DNA of 64,000 bases, from NCBI RefSeq assembly GCF_051235805.1, contig NZ_JBPNXV010000001.1:496001-560000 (forward strand). The letters are read 5' to 3'. The stretch is from Pseudothermotoga_B sp051235805 (GTDB lineage: Bacteria; Thermotogota; Thermotogae; Thermotogales; DSM-5069). The position numbers and the translations under genes were made by a program. The notes below the pieces were generated by a model that saw only the letters and a list, made by a program, of their open reading frames with translations, ran no database searches and had not been told where the DNA came from. Shown here piece after piece: positions 1-8,436 of the stretch (position 1 is its first letter; the number at the start of each line of letters is the position of its first letter).

Positions 1-1
1 C

Positions 2-325
2 TCTCTGACCCTGTTGAATGAAGATGGCAAGCCAACGGCTGTTTTCAAACCGGGCGAGAAGATTTTGGTGAAGATCTCTGCCGGCATGAGAAAAACAGGT
101 GGTTATAAGGTTGTTGTAGACTCGGTAGATATACTTGGAAGAGTTCTTCAGATTAAGGCACACCTTGTCTCTCCGTCTGCTTCCACACCAGTAACGCAGG
201 CAATAACCTACCCAGCTGTACTCGTTGAGATTAATGAAGCCTTTGAACCAGGAAAGTACCAAGTGATATGTACACTCTTTGATAATGATGATATAAACCT
301 GTTGGCAGAATTCGAGGTTTTTTGA
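2..325 (+). CDS. PrcB-like C-terminal domain protein (5' partial)
   Basis: The frame is open to the left edge of the window, so the gene starts upstream; the first in-window start-like codon (TTG at 14) need not be real. The 107 visible residues contain a stretch reading G-G-Y, then a strand ending in K-A-H-L-V-S-P, then T-P-V-T-Q-A. This matches the PrcB_C domain of the 'protease complex subunit PrcB' family (GGY..V, then SP....TQA), a small beta domain of secreted or periplasmic proteins. That assignment is from memory of the family pattern. A 75-base gap separates it from the galactose operon. Substrate or partner cannot be told from this fragment. Confidence 0.6.
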   Translation, partial: SLTLLNEDGKPTAVFKPGEKILVKISAGMRKTGGYKVVVDSVDILGRVLQIKAHLVSPSASTPVTQAITYPAVLVEINEAFEPGKYQVICTLFDNDDINLLAEFEVF

Positions 326-400
326 TCGCTATTGAAACACACGCTAAAAACTTTCGATATATTGTTAGTGTAGAGTTTTTAGTCGAAGAGGCGATGAATT

Positions 401-1504
401 GTGCAGGTCTACGGACTGAGTTTTCTCGATGGAATGATCTTTCAGAAGAAGGAATTGTATGAACTTTTTCTTTCTGTTCAGGAAATTGATTTTGGCAAGA
501 AGGTGGATGCCCGGCTTTGTGGTGATACGCAAACAGTAGAGGCTTTCAGGATCAGTTCAGCAGGTATGAAAGTTTTTGGTGGTATCTACATCTTCAACGA
601 GAACACTCTTGTAGGTTTTCTCTCACAGAAGAGTGGACAGGTAAGAATTGAAAAAGAAGAAGATGAGTATGTTGGGTACATTGATCTTTACGAAAGAGAT
701 TCAGAGTGTGTTGACCTTGATTCTTTTGTTGTTTTGAAGGGTCAGTCCGAACAGTTTCTGGTCGAAAACTATTTGAGGCTTGTTGGTTTGGAAAACAAAG
801 TGAAGGTTGTCTCTGAGCCATTTGCGGGAGTTTATGTAGATCTGAATAAAGCAGATCAAATTGATAAGGAAAGGTCTCTGGTTGTAGTTTTGAAAGATCA
901 ACAGATGGCAGAAAGCTTCTTGGAGATTTGTAGAAGGAAAGGTCTTGTACCAGGTATTGCAATTTCATATGACTTACAAGAACTTCAAAGACTTCGAAAG
1001 ATGGGCTTTGAATTCTTTGTGGTCTCTTTTGAAAGAGACTGCAGATCTTTAGTCGAACAGGTTAGAAAGAACTTGGGAGGGTCTGTCCTTGTTGCAAAAG
1101 GCTTGTCGATTCTCAGCGCGGCTGGACTGGTTGATGGCTTGATTGTTGAGAAACCTGCTGAGCTCAGAGAGTTTGTCACTTACAGTTCAATTTGCCGTGC
1201 CGTGCGTCCTTATGTGGAGTTGCTCACCTTTGATGAGAAGCTTCTAAAGCTCTGTGGTGCTTTGAAGATCGGTGTGATCTTCGATGGAAACTTTGAAAAA
1301 GTCGATTATGCAAGGTTTTCTTCGATAAAGAGAATCTCTGAGAACGCCTTTGAGATCTTTTATCTTGACAGAGACAACATCTACAGAAAACTGATTTTGA
1401 GCAACGAATTACTTGAAGTTGAATCTGAACCAACAGTTCGCCTTGTGAAGAAGGTCAAGATTCGTGAAGACGGAAGATCTTTCAGTTTCTACAGTGAAGG
1501 GTGA
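401..1504 (+). CDS. Degenerate GH36 alpha-galactosidase homologue (catalytic Asp residues lost)
   Basis: Protein of 367 aa that aligns by eye to T. maritima GalA (about 552 aa, GH36) over its whole length: N-terminal beta-sandwich (1-150), a shortened barrel (150-270) and the C-terminal domain ending V-K-x-REDGR-F-FY-EG. The W-C-S-W-Y barrel motif and the following I-D-D-A motif are absent. The F-K-I-D-F nucleophile segment reads F-V-V-S-F (206-210), putting Ser209 where the nucleophile Asp sits, and the V-D-G-M-R-I-G-P-D acid/base segment keeps V-D-G (244-246) but has Pro at 252 instead of Asp. The frame is intact. GTG start with GAGG 9 bases upstream. It precedes galT where functional galA sits in T. 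maritima. It cannot be an ordinary glycosidase; a binding or regulatory role, or early decay, are the options. The comparison uses a remembered GalA sequence. Confidence 0.75.
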   Translation: MQVYGLSFLDGMIFQKKELYELFLSVQEIDFGKKVDARLCGDTQTVEAFRISSAGMKVFGGIYIFNENTLVGFLSQKSGQVRIEKEEDEYVGYIDLYERDSECVDLDSFVVLKGQSEQFLVENYLRLVGLENKVKVVSEPFAGVYVDLNKADQIDKERSLVVVLKDQQMAESFLEICRRKGLVPGIAISYDLQELQRLRKMGFEFFVVSFERDCRSLVEQVRKNLGGSVLVAKGLSILSAAGLVDGLIVEKPAELREFVTYSSICRAVRPYVELLTFDEKLLKLCGALKIGVIFDGNFEKVDYARFSSIKRISENAFEIFYLDRDNIYRKLILSNELLEVESEPTVRLVKKVKIREDGRSFSFYSEG

Positions 1505-1509
1505 TAAAG

Positions 1510-2478
1510 TTGCTTGAACTCAGATACAATCCGTTGACCGATGAATGGATAATAGTTTCAGCGGAAACTCAAAAAAGACCTGTACAGCCTTCTCAGCAGA
1601 GTTGTCCGATCTGTGTTGGAGGGATCGAACTGCCTGAAGATTACGATCTTGTCAGCTTTGAAAACAGATTCCCTGCGCTCAAGAAAGAACCTCCAAAGAT
1701 CGCTGAAGAGGATGATTTTTTTCAGAAAGCGAGATCCTTCGGAGTTTGTGAAGTTGTAGTCTACACCAAGGATCACGATACAGCCTTACCGGGTATGCCG
1801 ATCAGACAGATCGAAAAATTGATCGAAATGTGGATAGATAGGACCGTTGAACTCTCAAAACACGACTTTGTAAAGTACATCTTCATATTCGAGAACAGAG
1901 GAAAGGAAGTTGGTGCAAGTTTACCTCATCCACATGGTCAGATATACGCCTTTCCATTTCTTCCAAAGAGAATCTTGGCAAAGATTGAGGCGATGAAAAA
2001 CTGGTACAAAGAAAAAAATCACTGTCTCATATGCGAAATCGTTGAGAAAGAACTGCAAAAACAACAGAGGATTGTTTACGAAACGGATTCCTTTTTAGTA
2101 CTTGTACCATTCTATGCGCGTTTTCCATTCGAGGTACACGTCTATCCGAAGCGTCACGTTACGGCTCTGTTTGAATTTTCTGCAAAAGAAAGAACCGAGT
2201 TTGCACAGGTTTTGAAGGTCATTACCTCGAAATACGACAAGCTCTTTGATCAAGAGTTTCCATACATGATGATGTTCTTCCAAAAACCTTTCAATATCCC
2301 TGCAGATGATGAATTGTTTCATTTTCATGTTGAGTTCAATCCACCGAAAAGAGATAAAGACAAAATCAAATGGATGGCGAGTGTCGAGACAGGTACGTGG
2401 ACCTTCATAAACCCTGTTGTACCCGAGCAAGCTGCAAAGATGTTGAGAGAAATCGAAGTGGAGGGGTTCGATGCCTAA
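1510..2478 (+). CDS. galT: Galactose-1-phosphate uridylyltransferase
   Basis: Leloir pathway enzyme that exchanges galactose-1-phosphate with UDP-glucose to give UDP-galactose and glucose-1-phosphate in the cytoplasm. The active-site H-P-H-G-Q motif lies near residues 140-144, with the central His as nucleophile. Two CxxC pairs (near 32-35 and 172-175) look like the HIT-family zinc site. The start is uncertain: GTG at 1501 overlaps the stop of the preceding gene, but TTG at 1510 has AGGGTGAT at good spacing and gives M-L-E-L-R-Y-N-P, the usual Thermotoga start. The 3' end overlaps galK by 8 bases, which implies translational coupling. About 322 aa, normal for the family. Confidence 0.95.
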   Translation: MLELRYNPLTDEWIIVSAETQKRPVQPSQQSCPICVGGIELPEDYDLVSFENRFPALKKEPPKIAEEDDFFQKARSFGVCEVVVYTKDHDTALPGMPIRQIEKLIEMWIDRTVELSKHDFVKYIFIFENRGKEVGASLPHPHGQIYAFPFLPKRILAKIEAMKNWYKEKNHCLICEIVEKELQKQQRIVYETDSFLVLVPFYARFPFEVHVYPKRHVTALFEFSAKERTEFAQVLKVITSKYDKLFDQEFPYMMMFFQKPFNIPADDELFHFHVEFNPPKRDKDKIKWMASVETGTWTFINPVVPEQAAKMLREIEVEGFDA

Positions 2479-3529
2479 ATTCAGAGCACCAGGTAGAGTG
2501 AACATCATCGGTGAACACACAGATTACAACGATGGGTTCGTCCTTCCCTTTGCCATCGACAAGTATGTGGAAGTTGAGATCAATCGAAGTAGTCAATATG
2601 TCTTCACCTCTGAAAAGATGAAAGAACAAGTTAGACTGCAGAAGTATGAGAGACTTGGCAAATGGACAGATTACCTAATGGGAGTGATATGGGCTTTAGA
2701 GAAACTGGGTTACAAAACTGAGCCCGTTGAGGTCAATGTTTCTTCAAATCTTCCTATAGGGGCTGGTCTTTCAAGCTCAGCAGCCTTAGAGATAGCACTG
2801 GCTTACGGTCTGAATGAAGTGTTCAATTTGAAGTTGGACAAAATGAAATTAGTCGAAGTGGGCGTGAAGGCTGAGAGAGAGTTTGTTGGGGTCAGATGCG
2901 GAGTGATGGATCAGTTCACGGCAGTCTTTGGAAAGAAGGATCACGCCATCTTCTTGGATACTTCAACATTGAATTATGAGTACGTACCGTTGGAATTGAA
3001 AGATTTCGAATTGGCTTTGGTCGATTCCAACACAAAACACGAACTTTCTTCATCTGAATACAACAAAAGGCGTGAGGAATGCGAAGCAGTTCTGAATAAA
3101 CTTGGCAAAGGCTCTTTCAGGCAGGTTACATATGAAGATCTCCCGAAACTTGATGATGTCCTCCGTAGGAGGGCACGACATGTACTTGATGAAAACAAGC
3201 GTGTCTCTCTTGCCGTCAGAGCGCTGAAAAGGTCGGAATTTGCTTTGCTCGGGTCTTTGCTCTTTGAATCACATGTGAGTTTGAGAGATCTGTATGAAGT
3301 ATCTTGTGATGAAACAGATTTTATAGTTGGTTTCTTGAAAGGAGAACTCGGAATACTCGGGGCGAGGATGGTCGGTGGAGGATTTGGTGGGAGCATCTTG
3401 GTGCTCGCCAGAAAGGGTTATTTGGGGGGTGTCTTCGAAAGGCTTGAAGAAAGTTATCTGAGGAACTTCAAGAAAAGACCTTCATTGATAAGAATTCAAA
3501 GCAACGATGGCGTACACATGGTGATGTGA
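2471..3529 (+). CDS. galK: Galactokinase
   Basis: GHMP kinase that phosphorylates galactose at C1 with ATP, feeding GalT. The galactokinase signature G-R-V-N-I-I-G-E-H-T-D-Y (8-19) is intact, the GHMP phosphate loop L-P-I-G-A-G-L-S-S-S-A-A (94-105) is present, and the C-terminal G-G-G-F-G-G motif lies near 299. 352 aa is standard. ATG start with GGAGGGG four bases upstream, inside the end of galT. The next gene begins directly after its stop, so GH36-like gene, galT, galK and regulator form one operon. Confidence 0.96.
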   Translation: MPKFRAPGRVNIIGEHTDYNDGFVLPFAIDKYVEVEINRSSQYVFTSEKMKEQVRLQKYERLGKWTDYLMGVIWALEKLGYKTEPVEVNVSSNLPIGAGLSSSAALEIALAYGLNEVFNLKLDKMKLVEVGVKAEREFVGVRCGVMDQFTAVFGKKDHAIFLDTSTLNYEYVPLELKDFELALVDSNTKHELSSSEYNKRREECEAVLNKLGKGSFRQVTYEDLPKLDDVLRRRARHVLDENKRVSLAVRALKRSEFALLGSLLFESHVSLRDLYEVSCDETDFIVGFLKGELGILGARMVGGGFGGSILVLARKGYLGGVFERLEESYLRNFKKRPSLIRIQSNDGVHMVM

Positions 3530-4186
3530 ATGAGAAAGACCTCTTCAGACTGGTTGAAAAACGAGATAATCAGATACATCGTGAGAATGGGGCTCAGACC
3601 ACAAGACAGACTTCCATCAGAGAGAGAGTTTGCTCAAATCTTTCAGGTGAGTCGAACAACCGTTCGAGAGGCGATCAAGAAGTTGGAAGAAAGAGGTGTA
3701 GTGAAGGTCGATGCGCCAAAGGGGATTTTTGTGGCAAGTGATCTACACGAGCTTTCCTTTGATGTTTCCTTGTCAGTGAAATTCACACCATCACGAGATT
3801 TCATAATCGATCTTTTGAGAGTCAGAGGAGTTATGGAAGAATTAGCAGTGGAGTTAACTATTAAAAACTCTTCGCAAGAAGAACTTATGGCTCTTGCAAA
3901 TACCCTGAAAGATTTGAATTTGATAGATCCAGACGAGGATATGACCTTTCATAAGAAGTTTTTTGAGTTGTCTGGCAACACGGTTTTGTTGAATTTTTTT
4001 GAGGCTTTCTACGATCTCTTGAGTGCGATATGGCATCCACCTTTCGTAGAAAGAACCTTTGGTAGGGCGAGTCTGCCCTACCATGTAAAGTTGCTCGATG
4101 CCATTGTACAGAAGGATGTTTCCAAAGCAAGATCTTTGGTGAGAATGATAATCGAGACAGATATCAAAGTTTTGCTTTCTTCATAG
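3530..4186 (+). CDS. GntR/FadR-family transcriptional regulator
   Basis: Cytoplasmic repressor-type regulator of 218 aa. The N-terminal winged helix-turn-helix (about 10-75) carries the GntR pattern L-P-S-E-R-E-F-A and S-R-T-T-V-R-E-A-I-K-K-L. The C-terminal all-helical ligand-binding domain (about 85-215) has the FCD pattern, including histidines in F-H-K-K-F-F and P-Y-H-V-K-L that could bind metal and an organic acid or sugar acid. It starts at the base after the galK stop, so it is co-transcribed with the gal genes. It converges with the galacturonide operon on the other strand, with 23 bases of 3' overlap. FadR-type members often sense uronates, so the target could be either the gal genes or the neighbouring pectin operon; the sequence does not decide. 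Confidence 0.85.
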   Translation: MRKTSSDWLKNEIIRYIVRMGLRPQDRLPSEREFAQIFQVSRTTVREAIKKLEERGVVKVDAPKGIFVASDLHELSFDVSLSVKFTPSRDFIIDLLRVRGVMEELAVELTIKNSSQEELMALANTLKDLNLIDPDEDMTFHKKFFELSGNTVLLNFFEAFYDLLSAIWHPPFVERTFGRASLPYHVKLLDAIVQKDVSKARSLVRMIIETDIKVLLSS

Positions 4187-5324
4187 CCTCAAAAGCCCTC
4201 TGTAAATCTTCGATGAGCAATTCAGGATCTTCTAAACCAATGTGAAGTCTCACGATTTTGTTTTTCTCTGTAAGTCCATCTCTGTTTGTTGCAGCATATG
4301 GTATGACAAGGCTCTCGTATCCTCCCCAGCTCACAGCTCTTCTGAAGATTCTGAATGCATTGGTGAAGGCTACTATCTGCTGTAAACTTTGTGCTTTGAG
4401 CTTTATGCTGAATAGCCCACTTCCACCCTTCATCTGTTTTTTGGCAAGCTCGTACTGTGGATGTTTGGCGTAAAACGGATAGTATATCTCATCTACCTGG
4501 GGAACTGTCTGAAGGTATTCGATGACCTTCAGAGTGTTTTCCATATGTTTTTTCATTCTCACGTGGATCGTGCGAAGCCCACGCAGTAACAGCCAAGATT
4601 CGAATGGCCCTATGGTAGCACCTATGTTCATAAATTCCGTGTTGAAGATGTGTCTTATATCTTCACTTTTTCCAACCACAACACCTGCGACTACATCGCT
4701 GTGTCCACCTATATACTTGCTCGCTGAGTGAACGACGATATCTACACCCAGCTCAATAGGATTTTGATAGAGTGGAGTTGCCCAAGTGTTGTCGATTACA
4801 GTTTTAATTCTGTTTTCTTTTGCGAATTTTGTTATAGCTGAGAGGTCTTGTAGTTGAAAGGTAAAGGTCGTGGGACTCTCGAGAAAGAAAAGTTTCGTGT
4901 TAGGCTTGGTGTTTCTTGTGAAGTCTTCCAGGTTTGTTCCTTCAACAAACGTGACTTCAACTTCAAATCTTTTCAAGTACTGTGAAAAGAGTTTGTTTGT
5001 CCATCCGTAGGCATCTTTCACGCAAATCACGTGGTCACCACTCTTCAAAAAAGCCATCGTTGCTGCACTAACAGCAGCTATGCCAGAAGCAAACAACTTT
5101 GCATCTTCAGCTTTTTCGAGTGCGGCGATCTTCTTTTCTACCACTTCTGCTGTTGGGTTTTTTCCTCTGCTGTAAAGGTGTGCTTCGAATTCATTGAGCA
5201 GTGAGTTTTGAAATTCTTCAAAGCTCTTGAAAGAAAAGATTGATGTTTCATATATTGGAACACTAACCGGGTTGTAAGAAAAACCTTCTTCTCCATAGCT
5301 GTGAAGTATTTCGGTGATGTTCAT
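4164..5324 (-). CDS. Cys/Met metabolism PLP-dependent enzyme
   Basis: Fold-type I PLP enzyme of the cystathionine gamma-synthase/beta-lyase/methionine gamma-lyase family, 386 aa. Visible marks are Y-S-R-G-K-N-P-T (51-58, phosphate-binding Tyr and Arg), D-N-T-W-A-T-P (178-184, the Asp that holds the pyridine nitrogen), and the PLP lysine in S-A-S-K-Y-I-G-G-H-S-D (Lys203). The usual Y-G-G-T or Y-G-C-T segment reads Y-G-W-T (106-109), so substrate choice among Cys, Met, cystathionine and O-acyl-homoserine is open. The reading frame extends 43 codons further 5', but GGAGG precedes the ATG at 5324, and the longer start would lie inside the permease gene. It is the last gene of the galacturonide operon, an odd place for sulfur metabolism. 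Confidence 0.85.
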   Translation of the reverse strand: MNITEILHSYGEEGFSYNPVSVPIYETSIFSFKSFEEFQNSLLNEFEAHLYSRGKNPTAEVVEKKIAALEKAEDAKLFASGIAAVSAATMAFLKSGDHVICVKDAYGWTNKLFSQYLKRFEVEVTFVEGTNLEDFTRNTKPNTKLFFLESPTTFTFQLQDLSAITKFAKENRIKTVIDNTWATPLYQNPIELGVDIVVHSASKYIGGHSDVVAGVVVGKSEDIRHIFNTEFMNIGATIGPFESWLLLRGLRTIHVRMKKHMENTLKVIEYLQTVPQVDEIYYPFYAKHPQYELAKKQMKGGSGLFSIKLKAQSLQQIVAFTNAFRIFRRAVSWGGYESLVIPYAATNRDGLTEKNKIVRLHIGLEDPELLIEDLQRAFEAMKKAKL

Positions 5325-5338
5325 TACTCTTCCTCCTC

Positions 5339-6166
5339 TCATTCTTTGACAGCACCTTGCGTCAATCCTTGAACTATGTACTTCTGAGCAAAGGCGAAGA
5401 TCAACATGGCTGGCAGCAGAGCGATCAAGACACCTGCAGCCATGGCACCCCAATCTATATCAGCCTTTCCAACAAAGGAATTGAGTCCAACGGGAATGGT
5501 CTTTCTCGACTCGCTGTTCAACAGCATGATCGCCAAGAACAACTCGTTCCAGCAATTGACGAAAGCGAAGCAGAAGGTTGCAGCGAGTCCAGGTGCTGTG
5601 ACAGGAAAAACGACCTTGAAGAGCATCTGTAATTTCCTACAACCGTCTATCAAAGCTGCTTCTTCTATACTCTCTGGTATCCTCTCAAAAAAACCTTTCA
5701 TCATAATCGATGAAAACGGCACCATTATTCCGGTGTAAAGGAATACCAAAACAAGCAATTTGTCAACAAGTCCAAGAGGACCAAACATTACATATATCGA
5801 AGACATCAGCATAAATCCTGGGATAATCTGTGTTATGAACAGAAGAAAAAAGAACAGCCTGTTGCCAGAAAATCTTTTCCTGGCGAGTACATATCCACTG
5901 AATGATGCGACTATGAGGGCTAAAAGGGCAGACAGCAAAGAGACAAATACACTGTTCATTGTGTACTTAGTGAAATTCAAAGACTTCAAAAGATACCTGT
6001 AGTTTTCAAAGGTCACGTGTTTAGGCCAATAAGTAATGGGATAGGTGTACATCTCCGTTGGTCCCTTGAGAGAAGTTACTAAGGTCCAATAGAGTGGAAA
6101 GAGTGCACAGATCAAAAAAAGACTCAGAGCCAAAAATCTAAGCGTAGTGAGTAATTTCTTCATCAA
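5339..6166 (-). CDS. Carbohydrate ABC transporter permease, MalG type
   Basis: Inner-membrane permease of 275 aa with about six hydrophobic helices. The cytoplasmic EAA loop is E-E-A-A-L-I-D-G-C near residues 179-187, followed by F-x-x-V-F-P-V-T-A-P-G, as in MalG-type CUT1 subunits. The C-terminus ends V-Q-G-L-T-Q-G-A-V-K-E, also typical. The start overlaps the stop of the partner permease by four bases (ATGA). With the MalF-type partner and the binding protein at 7083 it forms an uptake system whose substrate is probably galacturonide oligomers, inferred from the GH28 gene in the operon. The ATPase is not encoded here; a shared MsmK-like ATPase elsewhere is expected for CUT1 systems. Confidence 0.9.
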   Translation of the reverse strand: MMKKLLTTLRFLALSLFLICALFPLYWTLVTSLKGPTEMYTYPITYWPKHVTFENYRYLLKSLNFTKYTMNSVFVSLLSALLALIVASFSGYVLARKRFSGNRLFFFLLFITQIIPGFMLMSSIYVMFGPLGLVDKLLVLVFLYTGIMVPFSSIMMKGFFERIPESIEEAALIDGCRKLQMLFKVVFPVTAPGLAATFCFAFVNCWNELFLAIMLLNSESRKTIPVGLNSFVGKADIDWGAMAAGVLIALLPAMLIFAFAQKYIVQGLTQGAVKE

Positions 6167-7035
6167 AAACCACCTTCGCTGCGGTTGACCTTCAGATAGA
6201 TGTATGCGTATGTTACTAATATGAGCATTATGATGACACCTATTGCAGAGGCAACTCCGTAGTTATACTCGTTATAGACTTTACTGATCAAGAGCGTTGA
6301 AAGAATATGAGAACTGCCAGCAGGTCCACCGTTTGTCATCGAAAAGATTATGTCGGGAAAGTTCACAATCCATATGAATCTAATCAATGTTGTGTTTATT
6401 ATCACCGGTTTTACATATGGGATCGTTATATTGGCAAACTGCTTGAAGGCGTTTGCCCCATCGATCTTCGCAGCTTCGTAGAGTTCCTGTGGGACAGATT
6501 GAAGTGCAGCGAGTAACATGATGGCAAAAAATGGCACTCCATACCATATATTGGCAACAATGGCAGAATAAAGTGCATAATTTGGATCTGAAAGAAAGGC
6601 AATTCTTTCTTTTATCAATCCAGCTTTAAGAAGAAGGTCATTTATCACGCCGGCAGAACCATGAAACATCCACCGCCATTGTAGACCTATTACGAAACCA
6701 GAAACAGCCCATGGATAGAAAACCAGTGCTGTGTATATACCTCTGCCCCTGAATGGTTTTCTCAGCAGCAGCGCCAATGAGAAACCGAGGGTGAACTGTA
6801 AGGTCAAGGACAACAGAACCCAAATCAAAGTGTTCTTCAAAGCCTGAATGAACACCGAATCACTGAAGGCATCAGAGAAGTTCTTAAAGCCAATGAACTT
6901 CTTAGTCAAGAAATACATGTTGTAATCTTGAAATGCCATAAAAACCGATCTAACTGCCGGCAAGAAGATGACAAGTGAGATGAACAAAAAGCTTGGCAAA
7001 ATCATGAAGAAAATGAATTTTCTATCTTTAACCAT
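6163..7035 (-). CDS. Carbohydrate ABC transporter permease, MalF type
   Basis: Inner-membrane permease of 290 aa with six predicted helices. It starts with a hydrophobic helix directly after a short basic N-terminus and has the EAA loop E-A-A-K-I-D-G-A-N-A-F near 196-206. The segment N-G-G-P-A-G-S-S near 251 corresponds to the G-G-P motif of MalF-type subunits. It lies downstream of the binding protein gene, separated by a strong hairpin at 7057-7077, and overlaps the MalG-type gene by four bases. Confidence 0.9.
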   Translation of the reverse strand: MVKDRKFIFFMILPSFLFISLVIFLPAVRSVFMAFQDYNMYFLTKKFIGFKNFSDAFSDSVFIQALKNTLIWVLLSLTLQFTLGFSLALLLRKPFRGRGIYTALVFYPWAVSGFVIGLQWRWMFHGSAGVINDLLLKAGLIKERIAFLSDPNYALYSAIVANIWYGVPFFAIMLLAALQSVPQELYEAAKIDGANAFKQFANITIPYVKPVIINTTLIRFIWIVNFPDIIFSMTNGGPAGSSHILSTLLISKVYNEYNYGVASAIGVIIMLILVTYAYIYLKVNRSEGGF

Positions 7036-7056
7036 GAGATTCTTCTCTCCTCAAAA

Positions 7057-7077
7057 AGCAGGGGCTAACGCCCCTGC
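7057..7077 (-). terminator. Intercistronic hairpin with U-tract after binding-protein gene
   Basis: GCAGGGGC and its complement GCCCCTGC face each other around a four-base loop; on the minus strand the stem is followed by TTTTT. It lies between the stop of the binding-protein gene and the start of the MalF-type permease. As a partial terminator or RNA-stabilising stem it would give more binding protein than permease. The same arrangement recurs after every binding-protein gene in this window. Confidence 0.8.
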
Positions 7078-7082
7078 ATGGC

Positions 7083-8348
7083 TCATTTGGTTATGTTATA
7101 TTCCTTTTTCCAAAAGTCAGCCCATTCTTTCACCGCTTGATTCAAATCTTTCTTGCCAAGGATTATGTTCTGTATATCGTTCTTGTGTTTTTCAGCATAC
7201 GCTGGGAAGCCAGACATGTGTACGGGTCTTTCGTAGAAAACGTACTTATCTGGATTGGTGAGCTCTTCATACCATGCTTTGTAAGGACCAGTCGAGTAGT
7301 AAGGATCTGCGAAAGCAGATTTGCAATTTGGGATTGTACCGTTGAGTTGAGAGAATCTTGCATTCACTTCAGGTGAAGAGAGGAATTTGATCAATTCCCA
7401 AGCCTCGTTCTTATACTTTGAGTAAGAGGCTATACCCCAACCTGCGTTTCCGTAGTCCAAATAGACCTTTCCGTGGGGACCGACTGGCATAGGTGCAACA
7501 CCGTAAAGATTTGGATCACCAAGTCTTCTTTCAACTATTGGAACTGTGTCTGGGTCTTGAATCAAGAAAGGTGTCATGCCAGAGACAAATCCGTTGACCT
7601 GTTCTGCCCAACCCCAGTTCAAAGAATCTTTCGGTGAGCAGTCATTGTAAAGTTTTATCCACATCTTCAATCCTTCTACTGCACCGGGTGTGTCATGGTA
7701 TGGCACACCGTCTGTTGTAAGATAACCTCTGTCGGCCCTTGGATCGATGTTTGGAACATAGGACATTATGACGATCTCAGAGAAAGAATGTTCACTCGCG
7801 CCACCACGGAAAGCAAAACCGTACTTTCCTTCGGCTGGATTGGTGAGTTTCTTTGCGTACTCGTACAACTCTTGCATCGTTTGTGGTACAGGTATGTTGT
7901 TCTTCTCAAGAATGTCCTTTCTGTAGAACAAAGCCTTGATGAAGAATCCGTAAGGAATGTAATAAGTCTTGCCTTCAACTTTTGTTGCTGCAGTTTTGGT
8001 AAGATCGAGAAGATCGTTCCAACCATCCCACTGCTTGACGAACTCATTGAGATCGAGCAAGTTTTTGTTGTTCACATGGATTGCAAGAAAGTTGTCTCGC
8101 ACTTCAAAGACATCAACCTTCTGCTTCGTGTTAAGCATCATGATAAGCTTTTGATCAGAACTTTCGTACGGTGGAGAGATCAGTTCCACCTTGATGCCAG
8201 GGTGTGTGGCTTCGAATTCATCGAGCAATTGCCTGAGCAGTTCGGTGCGAGCAGGACTTGTGATTGTCTCGACCATCGTAAGAGTGATTGCCCCAAAGAT
8301 CGTTGCACCCACTAAGATTGAGAAAAGTACAACAGAAAGCCGCCTCAT
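7083..8348 (-). CDS. Extracellular sugar-binding protein of ABC transporter (likely galacturonides)
   Basis: Family 1 (MalE-like) solute-binding protein of 421 aa. The N-terminus M-R-R-L-S followed by a hydrophobic stretch to about residue 20 is a signal peptide without an obvious lipobox. The body has the usual pattern of a two-lobe binding protein, including A-T-H-P-G-I-K-V-E near 47 and a G-W-G-I-A-S-Y-S segment near 303. The open frame runs 40 codons further upstream, but GGAGGTG sits just before the ATG at 8348 and a sigma-A-like promoter overlaps the longer version. Substrate is inferred from the GH28 gene upstream, not seen directly. Confidence 0.9.
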   Translation of the reverse strand: MRRLSVVLFSILVGATIFGAITLTMVETITSPARTELLRQLLDEFEATHPGIKVELISPPYESSDQKLIMMLNTKQKVDVFEVRDNFLAIHVNNKNLLDLNEFVKQWDGWNDLLDLTKTAATKVEGKTYYIPYGFFIKALFYRKDILEKNNIPVPQTMQELYEYAKKLTNPAEGKYGFAFRGGASEHSFSEIVIMSYVPNIDPRADRGYLTTDGVPYHDTPGAVEGLKMWIKLYNDCSPKDSLNWGWAEQVNGFVSGMTPFLIQDPDTVPIVERRLGDPNLYGVAPMPVGPHGKVYLDYGNAGWGIASYSKYKNEAWELIKFLSSPEVNARFSQLNGTIPNCKSAFADPYYSTGPYKAWYEELTNPDKYVFYERPVHMSGFPAYAEKHKNDIQNIILGKKDLNQAVKEWADFWKKEYNITK

Positions 8349-8366
8349 GGTTTCACCTCCCGAGTT

Positions 8367-8405
8367 TGGTACTATGATCATACCACGATACCGTGACTGT
8401 GTCAA
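8367..8405 (-). promoter_or_regulatory. Promoter of binding-protein gene with overlapping inverted repeat
   Basis: On the minus strand TTGACA (8405-8400) and TATGAT (8382-8377) are separated by exactly 17 bases, a near-perfect sigma-A promoter inside the GH28-binding-protein gap. An inverted repeat TGGTA-N9-TACCA (8367-8385) covers the -10 box, and its centre contains the 10-base palindrome TATGATCATA. This is a good candidate operator. It would let the transporter be transcribed separately from the GH28 gene. Confidence 0.65.
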
Positions 8406-8436
8406 ATTTGTACCGAAAGTCTTAATCTTGAAAGAT

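Noticed and set aside
594..968. Antisense open frames over the GH36-like gene and other long shadow frames
   Set aside because: No Shine-Dalgarno, no family resemblance, and the opposite frame is a clear protein; treated as by-products of codon usage.
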